Positions 1 through 7,828 of a DNA stretch of 34,029 nt are shown piece after piece (position 1 is the stretch's first letter; the number at the start of each line of letters is the position of its first letter). The DNA is from Oscillospiraceae bacterium. Lineage in GTDB: Bacteria > Bacillota > Clostridia > Oscillospirales > Oscillospiraceae. The notes beneath the pieces are model-generated. The model made no database searches. It had not been told where the DNA came from and saw only the letters and a program-made list of their open reading frames with translations. Made by a program: the position numbers and the translations under genes. The stretch is from NCBI GenBank assembly GCA_017887695.1, contig JAGHHM010000157.1, forward strand, positions 1 through 34,029. Reading direction: 5' to 3'.

Positions 1-353
1 AGAAAGGCCACGGCCAGCACCGTGGTAATCACAGGCCCCAGGGCATAGAGAATGGCCACATTGGTAAGAGCAGTATGCTGCACAGCAAAAAAGTACAGGT
101 AATTGCACAGCACCACACCGATTACCGACAGCGCTGTCAGCAGCAGCCCTTCTCCCTTCCCGGGGCGCACCGTTCCATGGCGCCGCCACACAAAGGGAAG
201 TAGTACCGCCGCACCGACGCCGCTGCGCAGGCACAGCACGGTCATGGGAGAAAATTCCTCCACAGCGTAGGTGGAAGGAATGCCCATGGATCCCCAGATA
301 AGCATTACCAGAATAATGGGGATAAAGGCGTGTATTCCTTGCTCCTTTTTCAT
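1..353 (-). CDS. EamA/DMT-family metabolite exporter, N-terminal part (runs off the window)
   Basis: Reading the minus strand from an ATG at 353 gives an open frame to the window edge, about 117 residues. It begins MKKEQGIHAF and has hydrophobic segments at roughly residues 9-28, 37-53, 68-86 and 96-117. The pattern VMLIWGSMG near the start, followed by a segment ending in LRSG and then a YLYFFAVQHTALTNVAILY stretch, is typical of the first EamA repeat of drug/metabolite transporters (RhtA/YdeD-like). The start overlaps the stop of the upstream PatB-like gene in an ATGA junction, so the two are probably translationally coupled. Family members export amino acids and related metabolites. The substrate here is unknown. 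The C-terminal half lies outside the window. Confidence 0.85.
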   Translation of the reverse strand, partial: MKKEQGIHAFIPIILVMLIWGSMGIPSTYAVEEFSPMTVLCLRSGVGAAVLLPFVWRRHGTVRPGKGEGLLLTALSVIGVVLCNYLYFFAVQHTALTNVAILYALGPVITTVLAVAF

Positions 354-1525
354 TGCAGCCGGCCGACGGCCTCCTTGAGCCGCGCCACAAAGGTCTCCAG
401 ATGAACCCGCTGCGTAGCCACATTGATCCGCATGAACTTTTCTCCGCCAGGGCCAAAGGTACTGCCCGCATTAAGGGCCGCCCCTACCTCGTTGATTACA
501 AAGGCCTTCATCTCATCATTGGTCATGCCCAGTGCGCTCATATCCAGCAGCGGAATATAGGTGGACTCGGGACGAACCAGCTTGACCTGAGGTACCTGCT
601 CCTTCAGGGCAGCATCCAGGTAATCGATATTGGCCTGAAGATAAGCCAGCAGCTCCTGATACCATTCCTCGCCATGCTCATAAGCTGCCTGAGCCGCGGG
701 GATACCGCAGGAGTTGGCATTGGCTACATGGAGACCGTAACGCAGCAGATACTGGTAGGGGGTACGCAGGGCCTCATTGGGAATGGAAATGTGGGACATT
801 TCCAGGCCGGCAATATTAAAGGTCTTGCTGGGCGCCATGGCCACAATGCAATGGTCACGGCTCCAGTCGGACAACTGGGCAAAGACAATATGCTTGTGGG
901 GCTGATACACAATGTCGCTGTGGATCTCGTCGGAGAATACCAGGAGGTCGTTTTTCCGGCAGATTGCCTCCACCCGGTCCAGCTCTTCCTTTTTCCACAC
1001 ACGACCAGAGGGATTATGGGGGCTGCAGAACACAAACATCTTCGCCTGCTTTGCCTTCTCCTCCAGGTCGTCAAAATCCATGGTGAAATACCCGTCCCGG
1101 TAAATCAGCTGGTTATTGATGACCTTCCGTCCCAGCGCTTCAATGGTACTGCTGAAGGGGAAATACACCGGGGGCTGGATAAGGATGTTATCCCCCTTTT
1201 CCGTAAAGGTCAAAATAGCATTGGAAAGAGCCGTCAACACACCGGGCGTATGGCAGACCCACTCTTTTTTTACGTCCCAGTCGTGGTGCTTCTTTTCCCA
1301 GGCTGCAAAGGCTTCAAAATATCCCTCCGGGAAAATGTTATATCCGTATACCGGATGTTCCGCCCGCTTGGCAATGGCGGCGGAAACCTCCTCCGGCACC
1401 GGGAAATCCATATCCGCAATCCACAGCGGCAGGAGATCGTTTCTACCGAAGGACGCTGTCATTCCATCGTACTTGGAGCAATTGGTGTGCTTTCTCTCAA
1501 TTGCCTGATCAAAATTAATCTTCAT
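350..1525 (-). CDS. PatB/MalY-type PLP-dependent aminotransferase / cystathionine beta-lyase
   Basis: A 391-residue fold-type I PLP enzyme of normal length for PatB/MalY C-S beta-lyases. The Schiff-base lysine is K234 in SKTFNIAGL. Other family marks are the N-terminal WIADMDFPVP, the CSPHNPSGRVW loop, SDEIHSDIVY and a C-terminal FMRINVA arginine motif. Family members cleave cystathionine, cysteine or S-alkyl-cysteine to pyruvate, ammonia and a thiol, and some also act as aminotransferases. The protein is cytoplasmic. An AAGGAAAAGGA ribosome site precedes the ATG. The gene follows the cyclodeaminase-like gene by 26 bp and overlaps the EamA gene by 4 bp, so it is mid-operon. The sequence does not show whether it supplies homocysteine or degrades a cysteine conjugate. 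Confidence 0.9.
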   Translation of the reverse strand: MKINFDQAIERKHTNCSKYDGMTASFGRNDLLPLWIADMDFPVPEEVSAAIAKRAEHPVYGYNIFPEGYFEAFAAWEKKHHDWDVKKEWVCHTPGVLTALSNAILTFTEKGDNILIQPPVYFPFSSTIEALGRKVINNQLIYRDGYFTMDFDDLEEKAKQAKMFVFCSPHNPSGRVWKKEELDRVEAICRKNDLLVFSDEIHSDIVYQPHKHIVFAQLSDWSRDHCIVAMAPSKTFNIAGLEMSHISIPNEALRTPYQYLLRYGLHVANANSCGIPAAQAAYEHGEEWYQELLAYLQANIDYLDAALKEQVPQVKLVRPESTYIPLLDMSALGMTNDEMKAFVINEVGAALNAGSTFGPGGEKFMRINVATQRVHLETFVARLKEAVGRLQ

Positions 1526-1551
1526 ATTCCTTTTCCTTCTTCAAATCTGGC

Positions 1552-2556
1552 TTACCATGCTACCTGTGTCCCCAGGCCCAGCTTCTGAGCCCGGTCATAG
1601 GCCTCCTTCGCCACGCTCAAATCAAAGATGGGCAGACCAAAGGCGTCAAACATCACTTTGTTCTCCCGGCTGGCCTGAGGCGCTGCCACCCGGCCCGCAA
1701 TAATGGCCCCCAGGGTGGCACTAATCCGGGACTCTGCCACACGCCCCTCCCGGTACAGCCGGAACAGGGACTGGCCGCTGACCTCCTTGGCCTCCTCCCA
1801 GGTATCCACCACGATATGACGGAACTGGTCCACCCCGTCGCCGCTGATCTCATTGAATCCGATGTGGCAGTACAGGGAGGCATCCTTCAGCCGTTCCGGC
1901 GTAAGGTAGGGCTCCGGCGCCGACGTGGCGCCGATGATTACGTCCGCGCCCGCTACCGCCTCATCCACCTCAGCACAGGGGGGCAGCCGTACCGCTGTCG
2001 TCCCCTGATAGGCCCCCGCCAGGCGGCGGTTGCGCTCATTGCCCCGACTCCAAATGGCCACTTCCTCTACCTGAGGCAGGGCCAGCAGCACTGCCTCCAG
2101 CTGACGCCGGGCCTGACCGCCTGCGCCGCAGAGAGCTACCTTCCGACAGTCTGCCGGAGCCAACCGTTTCAGCGCCGCCGCCGACACCGCTCCCGTCCGG
2201 GCAGCGCCGATTTCCGTACCGTTCATCACCGCCAGAGGGATCCCCTGATCCGCCTGGTTGATCACTACCGTGGCCTGGATCCGGCTTTGATCCATGTCCG
2301 CCGGATCCACCGCCGGGCCATGAGCACTCCACTTGAGGCCGCAGACATTGAAAGCCCCACCCACATAGGCCGGCAGGGTATAGCAGGCCTGATCCAGCCC
2401 GTCGCCGCCAAGGCGCAGCGCTGCCTCCTGGACAATCAAAGCCTGTTTGTCATCAAACAGCCGGAAGGCCTTTTCCACAATTTTTATGGTTTCCGCCAGA
2501 TCACACACGCCGGTGGCTCTGACGTCCTCCCTGGAAAGCCATAGTACATTACTCAT
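1552..2556 (-). CDS. Ornithine cyclodeaminase / mu-crystallin family NAD(P)-dependent protein
   Basis: A 334-residue protein with the usual layout of the family: an N-terminal substrate domain containing LKWSAHGP (the region of the substrate-binding lysine), then a Rossmann domain starting VALCGAGGQARRQLEAVL at about residue 140. The GAGGQA glycine motif and the following VEEVAIWSRG strand are typical of NAD(P) binding. Family members include ornithine cyclodeaminase, alanine dehydrogenase, ketimine reductases and opine-type synthases, so the reaction cannot be assigned from sequence. It lies 181 bp after the M20 amidohydrolase and 26 bp before the PatB-like gene. That context suggests it handles an imine or amino-acid product of those enzymes (inference). 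Confidence 0.85.
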   Translation of the reverse strand: MSNVLWLSREDVRATGVCDLAETIKIVEKAFRLFDDKQALIVQEAALRLGGDGLDQACYTLPAYVGGAFNVCGLKWSAHGPAVDPADMDQSRIQATVVINQADQGIPLAVMNGTEIGAARTGAVSAAALKRLAPADCRKVALCGAGGQARRQLEAVLLALPQVEEVAIWSRGNERNRRLAGAYQGTTAVRLPPCAEVDEAVAGADVIIGATSAPEPYLTPERLKDASLYCHIGFNEISGDGVDQFRHIVVDTWEEAKEVSGQSLFRLYREGRVAESRISATLGAIIAGRVAAPQASRENKVMFDAFGLPIFDLSVAKEAYDRAQKLGLGTQVAW

Positions 2557-2602
2557 ATGCTACCAATTCTCTTCCTTTCACCTTATCCTCCCCATACACG
2601 CA

Positions 2603-2640
2603 GAGCAACCCACCTATCATTTCTGACGGGTGGGTTGCTC
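2603..2640. repeat. Perfect 12-bp inverted repeat between M20 and cyclodeaminase genes
   Basis: GAGCAACCCACC at 2603-2614 pairs perfectly with GGTGGGTTGCTC at 2629-2640 across a 14-nt loop. No T-run follows the stem on either strand, so it is not a standard intrinsic terminator. It sits about 100 bp past the M20 stop codon and about 47 bp before the next start codon. An mRNA 3'-end stabiliser, a processing site or a protein-binding operator are all possible. Confidence 0.6.
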
Positions 2641-2737
2641 CCGCTGTAAGGGACAAGCAGCATTATCAAGCGGTGTGCCACCCAATCATGTCATTATCCT
2701 GACACTCTTCCCAAAAAGCGCCAGGTCCTCTCGGATC

Positions 2738-4168
2738 TCAGTTTGTCTGCTCCAGATTGGGCAGCAGATCTGCCGGCAGGGGACTGACATAGGGCTCCGT
2801 CTGATTCTTATGGAAATTATCCCAGGCCTCCTTTACCAGCTCCGGGTTCTCCAGCAGCCGCAGGCCGGAAAGGCCCATAACTTTCGCCGCACAGAGCATA
2901 CTGGCAAAGCCCACATGGCTGCCGCTGTACGCAGTCATCTGCCAGGAGTGACCAGGACAGCCGATGCCCTGGCCCGCCACATAGATCTGGTAGGTAGGCA
3001 CCACATGGCTCACATCACCCACATCGGTGGAGCCCGGGGCTACCAGCCGATCCTCGATGACCTTGTCAAAGACCACGTCGCAGAGGAACTTATCATCGCC
3101 GTTGACGCCGTACTCCTCCTTCATGACCCGACGATCCCGGGCAAGCACTTCCGGATAGGTTTCGGCGATCTCCTTGGCAAAGGCGTAGTCCTCCGGGGTA
3201 AACTTGGGCGCGCCGGTGTCCTTGTAGGCCTCCAGCATTACCTTCTCCAGCACGTCATTGGGCATAACCTCGCTGCAGCCGGTGAGGAACTCAATATCAA
3301 AGGTGGTCTGGGTCATGAGGGCCGCACCCTTGGCGCAGTCGCACAGCCAGCTGTACACCTCGTCCACATCCTTGCGCTTGGGAGCCCGGATGTAGTACCA
3401 CACGGAGCACTCGTCGGGCACCACATTGGGGGCGCAGGAGCAGATGGTGGCGTAGTGGATGCGAACGTCCGGCTTGACGTGCTCGCGCATATAGTTGGCG
3501 GACACATTCATCAGCTCCACCGCGTCCAGGGCGCTGCGGCCGTCAAAAGGATGGCCTGCCGCGTGGGCCGCGATACCGTGGAAGTGGAACTTTACAGAGT
3601 TCATGCAGGTGTAGCAGGCACCCCAGGCACCGTTATAGGCGTGGGAATGCCATGTCATGGCACAGTCCACATCCTTAAAGGCACCATCCCGGACCATAAA
3701 CACCTTGCCCACCAGGGTCTCCTCCGCCGGGCAGCCGTAAAAACGGACAGTGCCCTTCACCTCGCCGGCGGCAATGGCCTCCTTGAGCATGATGGCGGCG
3801 CCTACTGCGCCCACACCCAGGTTATTGTGGCCGCAGCCGTGACCATAGCGATCAGGCTCCTCGGGATGGGCCGCCTCCTTGTGGGTGACCACCTTCTGGT
3901 CCAACCGGGCCAGGGCATCATACTCGCCCAGATAGGCAATCACGGGATGGCCGGAGCCATATTCCGCACAGATAGCGGTGGGAATGGTCCCCACCCCCCG
4001 CTGTACCCGGAAGCCCTCGGACTCCAGATAGTCGGCAATCGCCTTGGCAGACTGCTTCTCCTGGAGGCCGGGCTCGGCATACTCCCAGACCTTCTGGGAA
4101 AGTTCGGTCAGAGCAGCCTCTCTGCTGTCAACCGCTGCGAAATATTTGGATTCGTTACTTTTGATCAT
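2738..4168 (-). CDS. M20-family amidohydrolase, AbgB-like (aminobenzoyl-glutamate hydrolase type)
   Basis: A 476-residue metallo-amidohydrolase of AbgB size. Metal-ligand motifs visible are YGHGCGHNNLG and the PAEET motif with its paired acidic residues. The HFHGIAAHAAG stretch marks the lid/dimerisation domain, and the C-terminal STDVGDVSHVVP is characteristic of the AbgB/p-aminobenzoyl-glutamate hydrolase branch. The family hydrolyses amide bonds of N-acyl or N-aroyl amino acids and some dipeptides in the cytoplasm. A TTG at 4171 could also start it, but the ATG at 4168 has a better-spaced GGGGTGG site. The start overlaps the end of the upstream membrane-protein gene by 14 bp, so the hydrolase is translationally coupled to a putative transporter. 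That implies it works on the imported compound. Confidence 0.9.
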   Translation of the reverse strand: MIKSNESKYFAAVDSREAALTELSQKVWEYAEPGLQEKQSAKAIADYLESEGFRVQRGVGTIPTAICAEYGSGHPVIAYLGEYDALARLDQKVVTHKEAAHPEEPDRYGHGCGHNNLGVGAVGAAIMLKEAIAAGEVKGTVRFYGCPAEETLVGKVFMVRDGAFKDVDCAMTWHSHAYNGAWGACYTCMNSVKFHFHGIAAHAAGHPFDGRSALDAVELMNVSANYMREHVKPDVRIHYATICSCAPNVVPDECSVWYYIRAPKRKDVDEVYSWLCDCAKGAALMTQTTFDIEFLTGCSEVMPNDVLEKVMLEAYKDTGAPKFTPEDYAFAKEIAETYPEVLARDRRVMKEEYGVNGDDKFLCDVVFDKVIEDRLVAPGSTDVGDVSHVVPTYQIYVAGQGIGCPGHSWQMTAYSGSHVGFASMLCAAKVMGLSGLRLLENPELVKEAWDNFHKNQTEPYVSPLPADLLPNLEQTN

Positions 4169-4859
4169 CAAGCCACCCCGTCTTCATCAACATACGACCG
4201 ATAATGATGGAACCAAACACGCTGATCAGGATTGCCACAGAGCTGTCGAACAGGCCCGTCTTGCTGATAACCAGCGTAATAATACCCAGAGGCACCGCAA
4301 TGGCGGCAATCTTGGGCGCATAGAGCACCATCTGCATCAGCATGGCGCCGTACAGGGCGGGCACCAGGTACACCAGGGCGTTGACCAGGGACTCGGGGAT
4401 CATGGCGATGATCTGAGCGCCCAGCAGCACGCCGGCCGTGAGGATCAGCAGGTTGACCACGATGGACACGGCCACACCGATGGTGGAAAGGACAGCGCCC
4501 TCAGGAGTGCCTTCCTCCACGCCGGCCGCCTTCTGGGCCACGGAGGAGCAGGGTACGCGCAGGTTGGAAATATTGCCGGAAAGGAACGCCATATAGGTAC
4601 CGGGAATGCCCAGCACCGGCTGGAAGGAAATGGGCTCCACAAAGTAGTACACCACGCAGGCACTGATACGGATGGTGGCAGCAGCTACGATGGCATCCAG
4701 GGCGGGCATGATGTCAAAGACGATAGCCAGCACCGCCAGCGGCACAAAGCTGGCCACCACGCCCAGGAGGCTGGTCAGGCGTCCCCACTTGATGCTATAA
4801 GGGATGTATTCATTGTCATAGATCTGCTGGGTAGTCTGCATGGTCTCATTTTCGTTCAT
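4155..4859 (-). CDS. Small polytopic membrane protein, partner of the DUF5058 protein (putative transporter subunit)
   Basis: A 234-residue protein with about six to seven hydrophobic segments, at roughly residues 29-51, 55-74, 82-95, 122-150, 156-180, 183-200 and 206-224. A conserved-looking polar stretch, SGNISNLRVPCSSVAQ, lies between the third and fourth. I do not recognise a named family. It lies 18 bp after the DUF5058 gene and overlaps the M20 amidohydrolase. The fixed arrangement suggests a two-protein permease for the amidohydrolase substrate (inference). Both membrane proteins happen to be 234 residues, but I see no convincing sequence similarity between them. Confidence 0.75.
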   Translation of the reverse strand: MNENETMQTTQQIYDNEYIPYSIKWGRLTSLLGVVASFVPLAVLAIVFDIMPALDAIVAAATIRISACVVYYFVEPISFQPVLGIPGTYMAFLSGNISNLRVPCSSVAQKAAGVEEGTPEGAVLSTIGVAVSIVVNLLILTAGVLLGAQIIAMIPESLVNALVYLVPALYGAMLMQMVLYAPKIAAIAVPLGIITLVISKTGLFDSSVAILISVFGSIIIGRMLMKTGWLDDQK

Positions 4860-4877
4860 AATCCATATACCCCCTTA

Positions 4878-5582
4878 TCAGAAAATGCAGGCGAACGCAA
4901 CGCCTACGATCATGGCGATGGTAGCACTCCAGTTGTTTACCCACTTTGCCTTCCGCTTCTTGTTCAAAGCCGTCAGCAGCCAGATGGCCAAAGCACCGCC
5001 GATAACTGCGGCAATGTTCTTATTCTCCAGGGAAACGGGATACATCTTGTTGAAGGTCAAGCTGCAATAGCAGCCCAGGGTAGCAGCAGCGGTAATGATG
5101 GGAAGTGCTTTGCTGTTGCCACCGGCCAGCTTGGTCCGCAGGCCGTCGATCTTGTGGGTAAACAGGCCCGAGACGATGATCCAGCCGATGCTGCCCAGCA
5201 CCATGGCCCACACACCGTTGGCAAAGGCTTCCGCCGTCATGGAGGACTGCTCAAAGGCCACGCCCACCGCCTGGGCACCCACGTCGGCGGAGGTCATCTC
5301 ATACATAACCGCACCGATATAGGAAAGACGCAGCCACGCGATGGGCGCACCCATCATGACCATCAGGGATACCATGCCGGCCAGGATCGACACGGAAGGT
5401 CCCACCGAGGCTGTGGCAGAGGCAATCACCGCGCTTTTAATCTGGTCATTCTTAACCCCCATACGTTTGCCATCCTTCAGGGAACGGCGCAGCAGCAACA
5501 CAACCTGCCAGGCCAACACTGCCATGGGGATGGCGACAGCAAACCACATCCATCCGCTGTTCGCTATTTTCAGATAATCCAT
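4878..5582 (-). CDS. DUF5058-family membrane protein (putative transporter component)
   Basis: A 234-residue membrane protein beginning MDYLKIANSG, with GAPIAWLRLSYIGAVMYE in the middle; both are hallmarks I associate with DUF5058. Hydrophobic segments lie at about residues 10-32, 45-75, 82-95, 122-142, 162-180, 186-203 and 214-232. The frame stays open upstream, but the start chosen at 5582 has a strong GGAAGGAG site 9 bp away, and the upstream extension is AT-rich and unlike coding sequence. It is the first gene of the operon reading into the second membrane protein and the M20 hydrolase. No biochemical function is established for the family to my knowledge. Solute transport is inferred from topology and context. 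Confidence 0.8.
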   Translation of the reverse strand: MDYLKIANSGWMWFAVAIPMAVLAWQVVLLLRRSLKDGKRMGVKNDQIKSAVIASATASVGPSVSILAGMVSLMVMMGAPIAWLRLSYIGAVMYEMTSADVGAQAVGVAFEQSSMTAEAFANGVWAMVLGSIGWIIVSGLFTHKIDGLRTKLAGGNSKALPIITAAATLGCYCSLTFNKMYPVSLENKNIAAVIGGALAIWLLTALNKKRKAKWVNNWSATIAMIVGVAFACIF

Positions 5583-5637
5583 TTGCTTTTTCTCCTTCCA
5601 TCTCTCTTTTGAACCATCATTGATGATTGATAAATGC

Positions 5638-5666
5638 ATTGTAATACTTTTTTCGTCAAAATGCAA
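5638..5666 (-). promoter_or_regulatory. Sigma-A-type promoter candidate for the DUF5058 operon
   Basis: On the minus strand TTGCAT (5661-5666) and TACAAT (5638-5643) are separated by exactly 17 bp. The -10 matches consensus at five of six positions, while the -35 matches only TTG. It would give a leader of about 50 nt containing the ATCAT-TG-ATGAT repeat. Confidence 0.45.
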
Positions 5667-5967
5667 TCCATTTTTCTTAATTTCAAACACTTTGTATGCT
5701 TGAACAAATTTTTTCTTCTCTTTTGTTTATTAAGTCCGCTTTTCCTATCAGCGTTCTCCACCGTCCGTTCATATTGCACAATTACTCTTTAATTCCAGCA
5801 AGCTTTCTTCCTTCTGAGCCGCCAGCTCGATCCTATTGAATGATCTTCGCAAGCTTCTTTCTCCCGCCGATTAATCTGGACTATTTTGCCATAACAGCAT
5901 AAGTTTTTCTTTCAGACTATGTGTACTGAGATCCAAGCCGTTTCCTCTTTTCCCCGCTAATTTAAAA

Positions 5968-6001
5968 AACGCCGGACTGTGCAGCCGCACAGTCCGGCGT
6001 T
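5968..6001 (-). terminator. Intrinsic terminator of the peptide-uptake/peptidase operon
   Basis: A perfect 15-bp stem (5968-5982 with 5987-6001) closes a 4-nt loop. On the minus strand it is followed by a TTTTTT run. It lies immediately after the S9 peptidase stop codon, so it ends the operon that begins at 14877. Confidence 0.92.
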
Positions 6002-6007
6002 TTCATT

Positions 6008-7813
6008 TTAGTTGATCTTCATGTACTTTTTCAGGAAGGCAGCCATCTTGGGATAGCAATCCAGCTGATTCTTCAGCTTGGTAATGCCGTGGCCTTCATC
6101 TTCATAGCACAGGTACTCCACAGTCTTTCCGCTCTCCCGCAAAGTGCCGACCACCTGCTCGGCCTCCTCAGCAGGAACACGGGGATCGTTACGGCCCTGG
6201 ATGACCATCAGGGGTGCCTGGATGTCATGTACCTTCGCAATGGGAGATACCTCGCGCAGGATCTGGCGATGATGGGCCAGAGAGCCATACTCGGTCTCCC
6301 GGTGCGCACGGCGGTACTCCGCTGTGTTCTCCAGGAAGGTCTCCAGGTTGTACATACCCACGGTATCAATGGCGCAGCACCAGAGATCCGGCAGGCGGGT
6401 AGCGCAGGAGAGGGTCATAAAGCCGCCGTAACTCATGCCGGTAACCGCCATACGGTCCTTATCCGCAATGCCGCTGTCCACCAGGTACGCCACCAGGCTG
6501 CCAATATCCTTTACGCTGTCCAGCCGCTTCTCCACATCATCCAGGTGGGTGTAGGTCTTGCCGTAACCGGTGCTGCCACGTACATTGGGGGCCGCCACTG
6601 CAATTCCTTCGCTGACCAGATACTGAATGAAGGGGTTGAAGGTAGCCAGTTCCTGTCCCTCAGGTCCGCCATGGATCTCTACCACCACAGGCAGATTCTT
6701 CATCTCCGCACCATGGGGAACATACAGCCAGAAGGGAACCTCCAGGCCATCAAAGGAGGTAAAGCGCATCAGATGGGGCTCGCAGAGCATGTCTTGGGAC
6801 AGGCCGTGCATATCCGCCGTAGTAACTGCCCGCAGCAGGTCCGCATCCACATCCAGCAGCCAGACACTCTCCGGGCGCTTACCGCTGGAGAGAGTAAAGA
6901 GGAGCTTGTGGCCTGTGGGAGACCAGGAGAGGGTGCCGTAACCGCTGACCACACCCTTGGGCGGCTGGGGAATATTGACCTCGTCCCCGTTGGCCAGATC
7001 GTAGATGTGGAGCTTGAAGTAGCCATCCTCATTGACTGTCACCGCCAGATAGCGGTCATCGGAGGACAACGCTACCAGCTCAACCTCCCAGGAATAGGCG
7101 TAACGTTTCTCCATGGTGGCAGAGGCAATGTCATAGTATGCCACATAGGGATACTCACTGTCCCGATCCGTAATCAGGAAGAAACCGGCGGAATCATGAC
7201 GCCAGGTAGGATGCACCTCAGCGGAAATCTTGTCGTCGGCAGGGATCCGGACTGCCTTGCCGCAGGTCAGATCCACCATCCAGAGAGCGTTGTCCGAGGT
7301 ACCCAGGAGCTTGTTGTACAGCAGGTACTGGCCGTTGGGAGAGAGGGCGTCACCGGCAGGCCAATTGTAGTGGTCGCTGTTTTGCAGCACCATCTTCTTC
7401 TCCCCGGTCGTCACATCGCAGGTCCAGATATCAAAGGTTTCCGGCGTGCGGCTGTTGCAGGCGTAAGACAGGGTTTTCCCATCCGGAGCCAGACCACCCA
7501 GGAAATGACGGGACTCCGGCTGACCGGTAAGATCCCGGGGCTCACTGCTGCCTTTTTCCAGCAGGTAAACCTGTTCATGCTCATTGCCGCCCTTATCCAT
7601 GCAGAAAATAATGCTGCCGGTCTGGGGGTGACCCTTGATGGACCAAATCCGATCGTCGCCAAAGGTGCGCTGCCGGGATTCACCAGTGGCGAGATCCATC
7701 TCCCACACTCTGGGACCGCCATCGCCCACACGAATAAAGGCAATGGTGTCATCGTTCAGCCATACCGGGCTGCGGGTGGTTCCGGTACGCAGCAGGCATT
7801 CCAATTTATCCAT
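6008..7813 (-). CDS. S9-family prolyl oligopeptidase-type serine peptidase
   Basis: A 601-residue protein with an N-terminal beta-propeller (about residues 10-340, with repeated WSPTG/SPNGQYLL-type blades) and a C-terminal alpha/beta-hydrolase domain. The catalytic triad is visible: S461 in GMSYGGFM, D543 in GRNDPRVP and H575 in EDEGHG. The size and propeller suggest the acylaminoacyl-peptidase/S9C-like group, which trims short peptides that fit through the propeller. No signal peptide is present, so it should act in the cytoplasm. The start has an AAGGAG site and lies 15 bp after the M14 gene. Together with the upstream Opp transporter it would digest imported peptides. Confidence 0.92.
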   Translation of the reverse strand: MDKLECLLRTGTTRSPVWLNDDTIAFIRVGDGGPRVWEMDLATGESRQRTFGDDRIWSIKGHPQTGSIIFCMDKGGNEHEQVYLLEKGSSEPRDLTGQPESRHFLGGLAPDGKTLSYACNSRTPETFDIWTCDVTTGEKKMVLQNSDHYNWPAGDALSPNGQYLLYNKLLGTSDNALWMVDLTCGKAVRIPADDKISAEVHPTWRHDSAGFFLITDRDSEYPYVAYYDIASATMEKRYAYSWEVELVALSSDDRYLAVTVNEDGYFKLHIYDLANGDEVNIPQPPKGVVSGYGTLSWSPTGHKLLFTLSSGKRPESVWLLDVDADLLRAVTTADMHGLSQDMLCEPHLMRFTSFDGLEVPFWLYVPHGAEMKNLPVVVEIHGGPEGQELATFNPFIQYLVSEGIAVAAPNVRGSTGYGKTYTHLDDVEKRLDSVKDIGSLVAYLVDSGIADKDRMAVTGMSYGGFMTLSCATRLPDLWCCAIDTVGMYNLETFLENTAEYRRAHRETEYGSLAHHRQILREVSPIAKVHDIQAPLMVIQGRNDPRVPAEEAEQVVGTLRESGKTVEYLCYEDEGHGITKLKNQLDCYPKMAAFLKKYMKIN

Positions 7814-7828
7814 ACTATCGACTCCTTC

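Larger units (their letters stand above)
5583..6007. other. 425-bp intergenic region upstream of the DUF5058 operon
   Basis: This AT-rich stretch holds a minus-strand promoter candidate (5638-5666), a small inverted repeat ATCAT-TG-ATGAT at 5616-5627 inside the predicted leader, and at its right end the terminator of the peptide operon (5968-6001). I see no convincing gene or RNA between about 5700 and 5960. Confidence 0.6.

Noticed and set aside
2630..4204. Long plus-strand frame opposite the M20 gene
   Set aside because: It is the antisense shadow of a well-supported amidohydrolase with intact motifs. It has no ribosome site and low-quality composition.
5583..5690. 36-codon N-terminal extension of the DUF5058 protein
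   Set aside because: It spans the predicted promoter and is AT-rich. The strong ribosome site supports the start at 5582.
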